24,664 bases of DNA from a virus (IMGVR_UViG_3300032286_000531:1-24664); one strand, 5' to 3'; counted from the stretch's first letter, positions 5,284-11,719 are shown. Numbers and translations: made by a program. Notes: generated from the sequence alone by a model not told the origin.

Positions 5284-5846
5284 GCCAAATCCTTAATCAA
5301 TATAATCTTTTTGTTCTCACCAGTAGGCTTTACGAATAGTTCTTTCAACTGTTCACCTGTATTCCATTTCATACTAGATGACTTATGTTTAGGTAGACCG
5401 GCAGTCTCACCAATTCTCTTCCAATTATCGGCCAAATAGACTGCACCATTCTTACCAGCACCAACAAAGGTAATGATATGTTTCAAGTCATCGCCATACT
5501 TTTCTTTCCATGCCGATGGTGCCTTCTGCCTCAATTGTTTTAATATTTGAGTACCACCGTTCTTTATGGATTGTATCATACAAAACCGCCAATTGTTGGC
5601 AATAGTATTGAACAATGCCTTGTATTCTTGCTTGCTGACACCGAGATGGTTTAGTATATCTTTAGGTGGTGGGTAGACCGATGAGCCAAGACCAATCATA
5701 CCGACAAGCACATCATCATGGTAGATTAACCAATCAATACGGCGACCAACACTTGAATTGGTTGGCACATATGAATGGTAGTTTTCAATGATATGTTTTA
5801 CTTGTGATTTTTGTATTGGTGTGGTTACTTGTACCAGTTTAATCAT
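5280..5846 (-). CDS. Mom/DUF4338-like GNAT-related protein
   Basis: 188 aa. The pattern HSYVPTNSSVGRRIDWLIYH, then LVGMIGLGSSVYPPPKDIL, NNWRFCMI, TQILKQL, KYGDDLKHIITFVGAG and VYLADNWKRIGETAG follows the order I recall for DUF4338 and Mom-type proteins (GNAT-like fold). Phage Mu Mom modifies adenines to evade restriction. Whether this protein modifies DNA is inference, and no catalytic assignment is possible here. It overlaps the coiled-coil gene upstream by ATGA. Confidence 0.5.
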   Translation of the reverse strand: MIKLVQVTTPIQKSQVKHIIENYHSYVPTNSSVGRRIDWLIYHDDVLVGMIGLGSSVYPPPKDILNHLGVSKQEYKALFNTIANNWRFCMIQSIKNGGTQILKQLRQKAPSAWKEKYGDDLKHIITFVGAGKNGAVYLADNWKRIGETAGLPKHKSSSMKWNTGEQLKELFVKPTGENKKIILIKDLA

Positions 5847-5977
5847 CTAGAACCATACAATTGTTTCTCCAACTCTTGGATTCTTTCCAATGCGGATGCC
5901 AATTGATTCTGTAATTCTTTAATTGTTTCACCCATCCTAAGGATGGCTTCAGTTTCGGATTCTTTTAATGTTTTCAT
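5843..5977 (-). CDS. Small coiled-coil protein, 44 aa
   Basis: ATG at 5977 forms a TAATG junction with the previous gene, and its TGA overlaps the next ATG. Sequence MKTLKESETEAILRMGETIK, then ELQNQLASALERIQELEKQL: a clear heptad pattern. Probably a small oligomerising protein; no function assigned. Confidence 0.6.
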   Translation of the reverse strand: MKTLKESETEAILRMGETIKELQNQLASALERIQELEKQLYGSR

Positions 5978-6318
5978 TATACACTTTTAATTCTTAATAG
6001 TTTACCATCCATGAATAGTGCTGAGTATGTAATCCATGCATCTTTCTCCCAACCACCATTATCTTTATCTTCACGGTAGAATCGAATGTTACCATCAAAA
6101 TCATGGCATTGAACCCATCGTTCATTAAATGTTCTCAGATAACCACCAAGAAAAGAATCTTCATCGGCATGCCATTCAGAATCATACTCTTCATGCCAAA
6201 GGAAAATATGACCAGAGCATTGGTCGTGTTCTATCTTATAATTATCAATTGACTGCATTGGTGTATCTTTAGTCTGATACTGATGGCCATTATAGTGTAG
6301 GTTGTCAAACATTCCCAT
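5977..6318 (-). CDS. Conserved phage hypothetical protein, 113 aa (MGMFDNL type)
   Basis: Begins MGMFDNLHYNGHQYQTKDTP, an N-terminus I recall from many uncharacterised phage proteins. It is rich in His, Trp and acidic residues (FLWHEEYDSEWHADEDSF), with a beta-rich remainder ending GKLLRIKSV. Function unknown. Starts at a TAATG junction with the preceding gene. Confidence 0.7.
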   Translation of the reverse strand: MGMFDNLHYNGHQYQTKDTPMQSIDNYKIEHDQCSGHIFLWHEEYDSEWHADEDSFLGGYLRTFNERWVQCHDFDGNIRFYREDKDNGGWEKDAWITYSALFMDGKLLRIKSV

Positions 6319-6503
6319 TAATACATCACCTCTAAGATGCTTCGTTCAAGTTCAACCCATTCAGTACCCATATACTGTTCGGTGACCTGATAGGTTTCTA
6401 ACCATATAGTCCAAGTATCAATCTTGGTGGGTTTCCAAGCAAAACGGCGGTAAGTTCTAGTCTCACCGCCTTTTGGCTTATACTCTACATTAGACCACTT
6501 CAT
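6318..6503 (-). CDS. Small hypothetical protein, 61 aa
   Basis: Sequence MKWSNVEYKPKGGETRTYRR, then FAWKPTKIDTWTIWLETYQV, ending ERSILEVMY. Beta-rich, Trp/Tyr-rich. Coupled on both sides: ATGA overlap with the 129-aa gene and TAATG with the 113-aa gene. No family recognised. Confidence 0.65.
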   Translation of the reverse strand: MKWSNVEYKPKGGETRTYRRFAWKPTKIDTWTIWLETYQVTEQYMGTEWVELERSILEVMY

Positions 6504-6889
6504 TCTGTATCTTCAACACGCTCAATACTTACTTCACATGTGATAATCATTTCAGTATCATCTTGTGACCAACCATCACTTTCTAAATCCCAAAGAGAAT
6601 TACCATCATCAAACCATTCTTGTTTCTCAGCAATTTCTTCTTCAGTCATGCCTTCATATTCATAATCACACCAGCAACCATCATCGGTAGACCAATCGAC
6701 CACTTCATAATCACAATTGAATAGGTCTATGCCTTCTTCAATAACAGGTGGTTCATCACCTTCTGTTTCAATAATAAATTCACCCCAACGCCAACCAGTT
6801 TCCATAGTAATCGATTGGCCATCTTTATGCCATGTCTCTCGTTCAATACAAGATTTTTTCCAAGTAGGTTCAACTTTCCATAATGCCAT
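6500..6889 (-). CDS. Very acidic hypothetical protein, 129 aa
   Basis: Begins MALWKVEPTWKKSCIERETW. A long acidic, Trp-rich body follows (WSTDDGCWCDYEYEGMTEEE, WSQDDTEMIITCEVSIE). The strong negative charge is reminiscent of DNA-mimic or host-protein-binding phage proteins, but nothing specific supports that. AAAGGA lies 10 nt before the ATG. The gene overlaps the end of the 58-aa gene upstream by 20 nt. Confidence 0.7.
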   Translation of the reverse strand: MALWKVEPTWKKSCIERETWHKDGQSITMETGWRWGEFIIETEGDEPPVIEEGIDLFNCDYEVVDWSTDDGCWCDYEYEGMTEEEIAEKQEWFDDGNSLWDLESDGWSQDDTEMIITCEVSIERVEDTE

Positions 6890-7046
6890 GATTTATATTT
6901 CCTTTAAGTGTAACATCATATGCGTATAGAGAACGGATAACAAATTCAGCCAAAATAAAATCAGGTGTATTCATAGTGTTATCTATACTGTAACGATTTA
7001 GTAAAGAAGCCAATTCTCTACGAAAATCCTCTTCTTTATTTACCAT
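6870..7046 (-). CDS. Small conserved phage protein, 58 aa (NTPDFILAEF type)
   Basis: ATG at 7046-7044, TGA at 6872-6870. Sequence MVNKEEDFRRELASLLNRYS, then NTPDFILAEFVIRSLYAYDV. The NTPDFILAxxL signature after a short helix recurs, from memory, in small uncharacterised phage proteins. No strong ribosome site. It overlaps its neighbours by 11 and 20 nt, and coupling is likely. Confidence 0.6.
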   Translation of the reverse strand: MVNKEEDFRRELASLLNRYSIDNTMNTPDFILAEFVIRSLYAYDVTLKGNINHGIMES

Positions 7047-7179
7047 CTTTTGTTTGTTTTTGATTGACTATCGGTGCAAACTTTTGAAAAGTTCTTCGAA
7101 TGTCGGTGTCGCAAGCTGGATTATATTTCCAGTTTGGATTCTTCCAATGGGGGTTTTTGTTTAAGCATTTCATGTCCAT
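7036..7179 (-). CDS. Small basic hypothetical protein, 47 aa
   Basis: ATG at 7179 behind CGGAG (7-nt spacing); TAA at 7038-7036. Sequence MDMKCLNKNPHWKNPNWKYN, then PACDTDIRRTFQKFAP. Two Cys and several Trp, His and Lys residues; possibly a small nucleic-acid or metal-binding peptide. No family recognised. Confidence 0.55.
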   Translation of the reverse strand: MDMKCLNKNPHWKNPNWKYNPACDTDIRRTFQKFAPIVNQKQTKDGK

Positions 7180-7181
7180 GA

Positions 7182-7367
7182 TTAATCTCCGTTCAATTCA
7201 CCGCTAAGATACTTCTTCCACAAATCCTCGTTATCACCCATTTCAGCAGGCTTACGAACAAGGTGCTCTTGTACTAGGGATTCATATGTCTCAATGATAT
7301 CCTTTAATTCTTTGATATACTGCCTCTGCTTGAGTATTACCTCTTGCATTACCTCTAATTCATTCAT
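7182..7367 (-). CDS. Small coiled-coil protein, 61 aa
   Basis: Residues 1-36 form a heptad-like helix (MNELEVMQEVILKQRQYIKE, then LKDIIETYESLVQEHL); the rest is KPAEMGDNEDLWKKYLSGEL. It starts 2 nt after the membrane gene upstream. No family recognised. Confidence 0.6.
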   Translation of the reverse strand: MNELEVMQEVILKQRQYIKELKDIIETYESLVQEHLVRKPAEMGDNEDLWKKYLSGELNGD

Positions 7368-7369
7368 AA

Positions 7370-7570
7370 TTATATCACATTTAATTTAGAATAGCAATAG
7401 AAATCGCCTTGCCGAACCACTACTTTGCCGTCTAATTGTTGACAGGCTCGGTTAAACTCACTATATTCTTGCCGAACATCATAATACATACCGAAAACAG
7501 ATAGTACAATAAGTAGGCAAACTATTGTAATTGATACCCATTTACCCAGCACATTCGTTGCGTACCTCAT
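7370..7570 (-). CDS. Single-pass membrane protein, 66 aa
   Basis: A membrane helix at residues about 10-29 (KWVSITIVCLLIVLSVFGMY) is followed by a charged segment and a two-Cys tail (NRACQQLDGK, DFYCYSKL) that could form a periplasmic disulfide. It lies 12 nt from the next membrane gene. No family recognised. Confidence 0.6.
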   Translation of the reverse strand: MRYATNVLGKWVSITIVCLLIVLSVFGMYYDVRQEYSEFNRACQQLDGKVVVRQGDFYCYSKLNVI

Positions 7571-7582
7571 TTAAAACTCCAT

Positions 7583-7792
7583 TTATTTAATCATATAACT
7601 TATAACTCCTGACACATACATTATTACGGCAACGAATTCAACCAAGAATAGTGGCTTATCTTTTTGTAGATAACCAGCATATGTCCATAATGCCGAACCC
7701 ACCAAACTTAAAAATATGTTCAATGGGTATATATTAAAACTTGTTAGGCCTATTCCCAATAAACACAATATGGTGCCTGCCCATTTAATCAC
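7583..7792 (-). CDS. Multi-pass small membrane protein, 69 aa (DUF6552-like)
   Basis: GTG start at 7792 overlaps the previous TGA (GTGA). Two to three hydrophobic helices: WAGTILCLLGIGLTSFNIYP, LNIFLSLVGSALWTYAGYL and LFLVEFVAVIMYVSGVI. The pattern GIGLTSFNIYPLN recalls the DUF6552 family of small phage and bacterial membrane proteins (from memory). Function unknown. Confidence 0.6.
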   Translation of the reverse strand: MIKWAGTILCLLGIGLTSFNIYPLNIFLSLVGSALWTYAGYLQKDKPLFLVEFVAVIMYVSGVISYMIK

Positions 7793-7965
7793 AACTTAGG
7801 TTCTCTATCTTCAACTATTGGTACAGGTGGTTTCTTTAATGCCTCATTGATAGCATCCGTTAGCGAGTTTCTACTACGACCAAATTTAGGCTTTGGATTA
7901 CGATATGTTTCAGGATTCATCCAATCTGGTAATGGTTCATCATCACTATCATACTGCCAATTCAT
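7789..7965 (-). CDS. Small hypothetical protein, 58 aa
   Basis: ATG at 7965 behind AAAGGA (10-nt spacing), overlapping the previous TGA. Sequence MNWQYDSDDEPLPDWMNPET, basic middle (RNPKPKFGRSRNS), Pro-rich end. Probably partly disordered. Its TGA overlaps the GTG of the following membrane gene. No family recognised. Confidence 0.6.
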   Translation of the reverse strand: MNWQYDSDDEPLPDWMNPETYRNPKPKFGRSRNSLTDAINEALKKPPVPIVEDREPKL

Positions 7966-8096
7966 TTTTCATCATCCTTTTGTTTCATTAATAACATCGA
8001 AAGAAATGCGTTGATTTGATTCTTCAATGTCTGAACCAATTGGCATTGAGCTTCAACTTTCTCTTCCAGTTCTTCAGTTTGTTTATTGTCATTCAT
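7962..8096 (-). CDS. Small coiled-coil protein, 44 aa
   Basis: Starts MNDNKQTEELEEKVEAQCQL and continues VQTLKNQINAFLSMLLMKQ: one amphipathic helix with heptad spacing. ATGA overlaps at both ends. No family recognised. Confidence 0.6.
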   Translation of the reverse strand: MNDNKQTEELEEKVEAQCQLVQTLKNQINAFLSMLLMKQKDDEK

Positions 8097-8308
8097 GGCT
8101 TTGCCTTTATTTTATCTAATACACTTTTTGCTGCTGATAAATCCGATTGGTCTATTTTTCCTTCAACAGCAATAATAGCCTTCAAATACTGTTGACGAAT
8201 GAATGCCTTATCTTCCCAAATGATTTTACCATCAACTGTAATACTGGTGATGTTGGCATTTTTGTTTCGTGTGATAATTGTTACTCTTGCTTTTTTGGGT
8301 TCACTCAT
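8093..8308 (-). CDS. Small hypothetical protein, 71 aa
   Basis: I chose ATG 8308 (MSEPKKARVTIITRNKNANI) over an in-frame ATG at 8353, because the longer N-terminus lies almost entirely inside the upstream membrane gene. GGCGGTGAAG precedes the chosen start. An N-terminal beta region (ITSITVDGKIIW) leads into a helical end (VEGKIDQSDLSAAKSVLDKI). No family recognised. Confidence 0.6.
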   Translation of the reverse strand: MSEPKKARVTIITRNKNANITSITVDGKIIWEDKAFIRQQYLKAIIAVEGKIDQSDLSAAKSVLDKIKAKP

Positions 8309-8450
8309 CTTCACCGCCTCTAAAGTCCAATAAGAACAAATAGCTAAAAACATACCACCAAGGCGACCAGTCTAACAATACAACTAGTGCCGTGGTGCCT
8401 GCCAATACTATCAGGTTATATACTGCCACTACAAGAACATGCCAGTTCAT
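8301..8450 (-). CDS. Two-helix small membrane protein, 49 aa
   Basis: ATG at 8450 overlaps the stop of the Cys-rich gene (ATGA); an in-frame ATG at 8465 is less likely. Sequence MNWHVLVVAVYNLIVLAGTT leads into a second hydrophobic stretch (WSPWWYVFSYLFLL) and an acidic end. Membrane protein of unknown role. Confidence 0.55.
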   Translation of the reverse strand: MNWHVLVVAVYNLIVLAGTTALVVLLDWSPWWYVFSYLFLLDFRGGEDE

Positions 8451-8551
8451 TTCTTGAATAGCCATTTATGTAACCATTCTATTAAATTGAATTCTTTTCT
8501 GTTTGGGCAGGTTCGGCCTTGATTACATTCGTTATTGCAACATTTTGACAT
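8447..8551 (-). CDS. Cys-rich small protein, 34 aa (CNxxCNQGRxCP)
   Basis: ATG at 8551, TGA at 8449-8447. Sequence MSKCCNNECNQGRTCPNRKE then NLIEWLHKWLFKK. The CNxxCNQGRxCP signature recalls tiny uncharacterised proteins of betaproteobacteria and their phages. Four Cys could bind zinc, and the amphipathic tail could touch a membrane. Only a weak GAG precedes the start. It comes directly after the methyltransferase gene. Confidence 0.5.
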   Translation of the reverse strand: MSKCCNNECNQGRTCPNRKEFNLIEWLHKWLFKK

Positions 8552-8563
8552 ATTATTTCTCGA

Positions 8564-9205
8564 TTATTGTACTTTTTGTACATATAGTTGGTAAAGTGGG
8601 GCACAATCAATATAAAGTTTTCTACCATAGATAGTCGTGAAAGCATCAATAGCAATCTTAGGGCACCTTAAAGGATCTTTTTTTTCAATCGGATATTCAG
8701 ACCATGTATAATCATCAAATGCAATATAGCCACCTGGTCGTACTAATTGATATGACATCAGAGCATCAAAAAGTACATCAGGTGCTTGGTGTGAACCGTC
8801 CACATAAACAAAATCAAAATAGTTTTTCTTGCCTTGAACCAACATAGTAGGTAAAACAATATCACTCGGTGCTTTATGCTTAATGATTTGAATATTCTGA
8901 CCTGTAATAGATTTAATTGTACCAATATTGTGGTCGTAACGCATTTCTACACCAGCCATATCATCACTTGAATGTGATTGGTCATAATCCAACCATGGAT
9001 CAACACAATGAATTTCAGCAGGTTGTGATGGATCAAGTTCAGCCAGTTTTTCTATCAGATAACATGTTGCTTGACCTTCATTCGAACCAATTTCTAAAAT
9101 TCTTCGTGGATTAAATTGTGGTAATAAAAAATCCCAAAATGGTTTGCATGTGCTTTCAAACCAATTATTTGTATATTGAAATTTACTTCTATCTAAAAAC
9201 ATCAT
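8564..9205 (-). CDS. Class I SAM-dependent methyltransferase (Methyltransf_24-like)
   Basis: About 213 aa. Motif I is ILEIGSNEGQAT (SAM-binding Gly loop). An acidic strand follows (IHCVDPWLD), then FDFVYVDGSHQAPDVLFDAL (motif IV region) and LVRPGGYIAFDDY (motif VI). This order matches small-molecule or cephalosporin-hydroxylase-like methyltransferases of the Methyltransf_24 type; no DNA target-recognition domain is visible, so the substrate is unknown. ATGs at 9205 and 9202 and a GTG at 9214 are possible starts; 9205 follows the previous stop most closely. Confidence 0.82.
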   Translation of the reverse strand: MMFLDRSKFQYTNNWFESTCKPFWDFLLPQFNPRRILEIGSNEGQATCYLIEKLAELDPSQPAEIHCVDPWLDYDQSHSSDDMAGVEMRYDHNIGTIKSITGQNIQIIKHKAPSDIVLPTMLVQGKKNYFDFVYVDGSHQAPDVLFDALMSYQLVRPGGYIAFDDYTWSEYPIEKKDPLRCPKIAIDAFTTIYGRKLYIDCAPLYQLYVQKVQ

Positions 9206-9206
9206 A

Positions 9207-9623
9207 TTATTCACTCATTTCTTTTATAAAATTATCATAGAGTATATCACCAACTTGGTGTGCTTCTATTTCCCATGGCCTATCGTGATAAGGTATCTCA
9301 TCTGGATTAACCTTCTCACCCATCCACCTATTCATCTCTTCATTCAATTGCCGTTTGCAATATTGTTTCACATGAACCATCTCATGGGCAATAGTTCTTA
9401 GTATCTCTTCTTGACCTATTTTTCTATGTATATGGAATTTGAAACAACGAGGAATGCCACGCATGTTATAATCGGTAACTTCTATTTCACCGGCAATATC
9501 AATCTTTTGTGTAAATGCGATTTCAACCATTATATATGGTTGTAACTGTTTTGTCAATAGTTTATCGGCAAAGAATTGGACAGCCAATCTTTGTTGTTTT
9601 GATAACCTTCCATTGATAATCAT
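9207..9623 (-). CDS. SprT-like zinc metallopeptidase-like protein, 138 aa
   Basis: HEMVH at residues 80-84 gives the zinc HExxH site, and the downstream RPWEIEAHQ (about 115-123) supplies a Glu as likely third ligand. This is the arrangement of small phage proteins related to SprT/WSS-type peptidases. No signal peptide, so it is cytoplasmic. Substrate unknown. ATG 9623 is chosen because the longer TTG frame runs through the terminator. The -10 box TATAAT is 6 nt upstream and there is no Shine-Dalgarno, so the first mRNA base may be the A of ATG. Confidence 0.78.
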   Translation of the reverse strand: MIINGRLSKQQRLAVQFFADKLLTKQLQPYIMVEIAFTQKIDIAGEIEVTDYNMRGIPRCFKFHIHRKIGQEEILRTIAHEMVHVKQYCKRQLNEEMNRWMGEKVNPDEIPYHDRPWEIEAHQVGDILYDNFIKEMSE

Positions 9624-9629
9624 ATGTTC

Positions 9630-9638
9630 ATTATAACA
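9630..9638 (-). promoter_or_regulatory. Extended -10 promoter before the metallopeptidase gene
   Basis: Minus strand TGTTATAAT: TATAAT at 9635-9630 with TGn before it. No good -35 box, because the T-tract of the terminator lies there. Followed by GAACAT and the ATG at 9623, so a start 7 nt after the -10 box would give a leaderless mRNA. Confidence 0.55.
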
Positions 9639-9641
9639 CAC

Positions 9642-9677
9642 AAAAAACAAAAAAACGGCAATTGTTAAGTTGCCGTT
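9642..9677 (-). terminator. Intrinsic terminator
   Basis: Minus strand: perfect 8-bp stem AACGGCAA / TTGCCGTT (9677-9670 with 9661-9654), 8-nt loop, then T-rich TTTTTTTGTTTTTT. The stop codon of the 9676 gene lies within the stem. It ends the transcript that carries the phasin-like gene. Confidence 0.92.
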
Positions 9678-9927
9678 AGTATTCTAGTATAAAAAGGGTA
9701 GAGTCCATCGAAATGATGTAATTGATATAAGTTACCGCATCATCTTCATCAGTAAAATACCGGACAATTGACTGTCCGGTATGTTGAGATACAAATAGTA
9801 ATAGGATGTTTGTGTCGCAATAGGTGGAAAATTTGATTATCCACCCATTACGAACAATTGGGGTCCAAGACTTACTTTTTGCTTCCACTTCCGAATAACG
9901 AAGCGATTTCTGTTTTTTCAATGGCAT
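9676..9927 (-). CDS. Hypothetical protein, up to 83 aa
   Basis: The 3' half is protein-like (WTPIVRNGWIIKFSTYCDTN, then LLLFVSQHTGQSIVRYFTDE) with alternating strands and helices, ending just before the terminator. The start is uncertain: ATGs at 9954, 9936 and 9927 all lie deep inside the phasin-like gene, and a GTG at about 9888 would reduce the overlap but lacks a clear ribosome site. No family recognised. Confidence 0.55.
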   Translation of the reverse strand: MPLKKQKSLRYSEVEAKSKSWTPIVRNGWIIKFSTYCDTNILLLFVSQHTGQSIVRYFTDEDDAVTYINYIISMDSTLFILEY

Positions 9928-10108
9928 CTTTAACATTGTTGTTGATAGTCTCAAAGGCTTCTGTTGCCTTTAAGGTATATATGTTAAAGAAGTTGTTGGT
10001 AGATTTGTCGAATAGTTTTGCTGATTCGGCAAAAGTATCTGCATTGAAATTGATAATATTCAATGCAACCTGCTTAGATTGTTTTTCGATTTGTGATAGG
10101 TCAAACAT
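9872..10108 (-). CDS. Phasin-like small helical protein, 78 aa
   Basis: Strong Shine-Dalgarno (AAGGAG, 7-nt spacing) before ATG 10108. Sequence MFDLSQIEKQSKQVALNIIN, then FNADTFAESAKLFDKSTNNF, ending ASLFGSGSKK. The amphipathic, Ala/Lys-rich helix and the pattern F...t...a..l......n.f resemble the phasin superfamily (granule-surface proteins). Assignment is tentative; a phage scaffold or decoration role is equally possible. Confidence 0.55.
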   Translation of the reverse strand: MFDLSQIEKQSKQVALNIINFNADTFAESAKLFDKSTNNFFNIYTLKATEAFETINNNVKDAIEKTEIASLFGSGSKK

Positions 10109-10126
10109 GGTAATCTCCTTAGACGA

Positions 10127-10270
10127 TTAGTAATTAAATGTAGTGAGACGTTCAAAATCTCTAACCAATCTTTCAACATCGGCATGAGTTGCTGGTTGGC
10201 GACTGGCAATATAACTCTCCAGTATAGATTGCCTGTCAATGGTAAATAGTGATAGTATTCTTTTAAACAT
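10127..10270 (-). CDS. Small hypothetical protein, 47 aa
   Basis: ATG at 10270 behind CGGAG (6-nt spacing); TAA at 10129-10127. Sequence MFKRILSLFTIDRQSILESY, then IASRQPATHADVERLVRDFE. A helical hairpin is likely; the ESYIASRQPxxxADVERL pattern looks like a conserved small protein, but I cannot name a family. First gene of the group that ends at the 9642-9677 terminator. Confidence 0.65.
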   Translation of the reverse strand: MFKRILSLFTIDRQSILESYIASRQPATHADVERLVRDFERLTTFNY

Positions 10271-10309
10271 TTTGTCTCCGTTTAGGCCTCGTTATTGAGC
10301 ACCTATACA

Positions 10310-10315
10310 ATTATA
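10310..10315 (-). promoter_or_regulatory. Possible -10 box upstream of the phasin-like operon
   Basis: TATAAT on the minus strand, 39 nt before the ATG at 10270, in the only gap (10271-10382) where a promoter for this group could lie. The nearest -35-like sequence, TTGCAA, is only 14 bp away, so the assignment is weak. Confidence 0.35.
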
Positions 10316-10345
10316 TATGTTTTTTTATGTTGCAACCGCACATTT

Positions 10346-10376
10346 TTTATCACATTCGCCTAAGGTTTATCACATT
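10346..10376. repeat. Two direct repeats TTTATCACATT, 20 bp apart
   Basis: TTTATCACATT at 10346-10356 and again at 10366-10376, with start points exactly 20 bp apart (about two helical turns) and CGCCTAAGG between. They lie just after the phoH stop and upstream of the next operon, a plausible place for a paired operator. Confidence 0.6.
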
Positions 10377-10382
10377 ATGAAA

Positions 10383-11129
10383 TCAATCGTTGGCATCTTC
10401 CCATTTCATCTTAGCAAGAATATAATCTTTAACCAATGAAGAACGGACAATATCATCTGCCGTAAATTCTATTCTAGTAAAGGCATTCATGTGCATGGCA
10501 ATATCAAAAAACTTTAAAATGCCTGACATATCATTCTTTTTCTTATTCAGGTCGGTTTGCCTATAATCTCCACACCAGATGATTTTCGACATATGGCCGA
10601 CACGGGTCATTACCGTATCAATCTCTTCATAGGTAAGATTCTGCATTTCATCCACAATGATAATGGCGTTATCAAAAGACATTCCACGAATGAATGATGT
10701 ACTAATGAATTGAATATGGTGTTGTTCCTCCAATCTATCCCATGCATCCTTGCGACCAAATAGTGTCTCGCATATCTGTCTGTATGGTTGTTGGAAGATT
10801 TCCATTTTCTCATTCACATCACCTGGTAAGTGGCCAATCTCTCGGCTTTGTACTGCTGACCTAACCACAATAATTTTATCGAATGGATTAGCTTTGTCCA
10901 TCACCTCTTCTATTGCTTTATACAAGGCACAAAAGGTCTTACCTGTACCGGCAACACCGTGTAGTGCTACAAAATAATCACCTCGGTTGTATGCTTCAAA
11001 AAACAACCTTTGGTTCTCAGTTAATGGTTGAAATGTCTTTAAGTCATCAATCCGTAACTTCAGATGATTGGTTGGTCTGGCTGGTTTAGTTGTTTCTGTT
11101 TCGTTTATTAGTGCTTTATTGCGAGCCAT
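10383..11129 (-). CDS. phoH: PhoH-family P-loop ATPase
   Basis: 248 aa, a typical phage PhoH size without extra domains. Walker A GVAGTGKT at 58-65, the family signature VVRSAVQSREIGHLPGD at about 88-104, Walker B IIIVDEMQN at 156-164 and the GDYRQTDL sensor at 187-194. PhoH proteins are predicted RNA/DNA-stimulated ATPases and are common in marine and freshwater phages; their phage role is not settled. AGGAAAATTAA precedes ATG 11129. It overlaps the GIY-YIG gene by 14 nt. Confidence 0.95.
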   Translation of the reverse strand: MARNKALINETETTKPARPTNHLKLRIDDLKTFQPLTENQRLFFEAYNRGDYFVALHGVAGTGKTFCALYKAIEEVMDKANPFDKIIVVRSAVQSREIGHLPGDVNEKMEIFQQPYRQICETLFGRKDAWDRLEEQHHIQFISTSFIRGMSFDNAIIIVDEMQNLTYEEIDTVMTRVGHMSKIIWCGDYRQTDLNKKKNDMSGILKFFDIAMHMNAFTRIEFTADDIVRSSLVKDYILAKMKWEDAND

Positions 11130-11535
11130 TTAATTTTCCTAGAACGTGAGCTTTGTGAATTTTACAGGTCACCCATGCATTATAGTATGATTCACTCAAT
11201 AGGGCATGGCGAGTGAATATCTCCCATGTTTCCCAATAATTACATGCGGACCTAGTTTTGCATAAATGTAGAATTTCTCTTGTGTATTGGTCCTCTCCAT
11301 TAAGTTTAACTTCAGCTTTCAATTCTTCACTAGAACTCCAGTAAGTCTCCCAATCAGAGGCAACTCTGATTTTCTTTTTCTTACCTTTAACTTGTTTTGT
11401 TTTTGCCTTAGTAAAGAACTTCTTGCCAATATATTTACGGCCAGTTAGGTTGTGTGTGATAAGATATACGAAACCCATATGGTCTTGTATATCTTCCTCT
11501 TGGAATGGTTCTGCGGTGTTATGGTAAACCCACAT
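11116..11535 (-). CDS. Putative GIY-YIG endonuclease, 139 aa
   Basis: GFVYLITHNLTGRKYIGKKF (residues about 21-40) is a GIY-YIG core (VYL...YIG), followed by a Lys-rich loop (KAKTKQVKGKKKKIRVASDW) and the helical TREILHLCKTRSACNYWETW, which carries the conserved Glu region. This layout recurs in T4-like phage genomes as a 'putative endonuclease'. The start forms a TAATG junction with the zinc-ribbon gene, so the two are likely coupled. Confidence 0.8.
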   Translation of the reverse strand: MWVYHNTAEPFQEEDIQDHMGFVYLITHNLTGRKYIGKKFFTKAKTKQVKGKKKKIRVASDWETYWSSSEELKAEVKLNGEDQYTREILHLCKTRSACNYWETWEIFTRHALLSESYYNAWVTCKIHKAHVLGKLNGSQ

Positions 11536-11687
11536 TAAAAATTGTCGTCCTCGTCTAGTTCATCTTCAATGAACATCATTTCAGCACAAAAGGGACAGAA
11601 TGTGGGGTCTGATTCACATACTGTCTCTTCGTAACTTACACTAAAACGACTAGTACAATTTTCACATTGGTGTTTGATTGTTGTCAT
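11535..11687 (-). CDS. Small zinc-ribbon protein, 50 aa
   Basis: ATG at 11687 behind a very strong AAGGAGG; TAA at 11537-11535. CENC at residues 8-11 and CPFC at 31-34 form a two-knuckle zinc ribbon; the C-terminus is acidic (EDELDEDDNF). Probably a nucleic-acid- or polymerase-binding adaptor. The ribosome site lies in a CCTCC-ATAA-GGAGG hairpin, so translation could be controlled. Confidence 0.75.
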   Translation of the reverse strand: MTTIKHQCENCTSRFSVSYEETVCESDPTFCPFCAEMMFIEDELDEDDNF

Positions 11688-11694
11688 GCAATAT

Positions 11695-11708
11695 CCTCCT
11701 TATGGAGG
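11695..11708 (-). promoter_or_regulatory. Hairpin enclosing the Shine-Dalgarno of the zinc-ribbon gene
   Basis: Minus strand CCTCC ATAA GGAGG: a perfect 5-bp G+C-rich stem whose 3' arm is the ribosome binding site 7 nt before the ATG at 11687. If formed, it would hide or present the site. Confidence 0.5.
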
Positions 11709-11719
11709 TATATATACGA

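Noticed and set aside
5932-5946. CCATCC-TAA-GGATGG inverted repeat
   Set aside because: Lies inside the coding part of the 44-aa coiled-coil gene, has no T-tract and no promoter context; probably chance.
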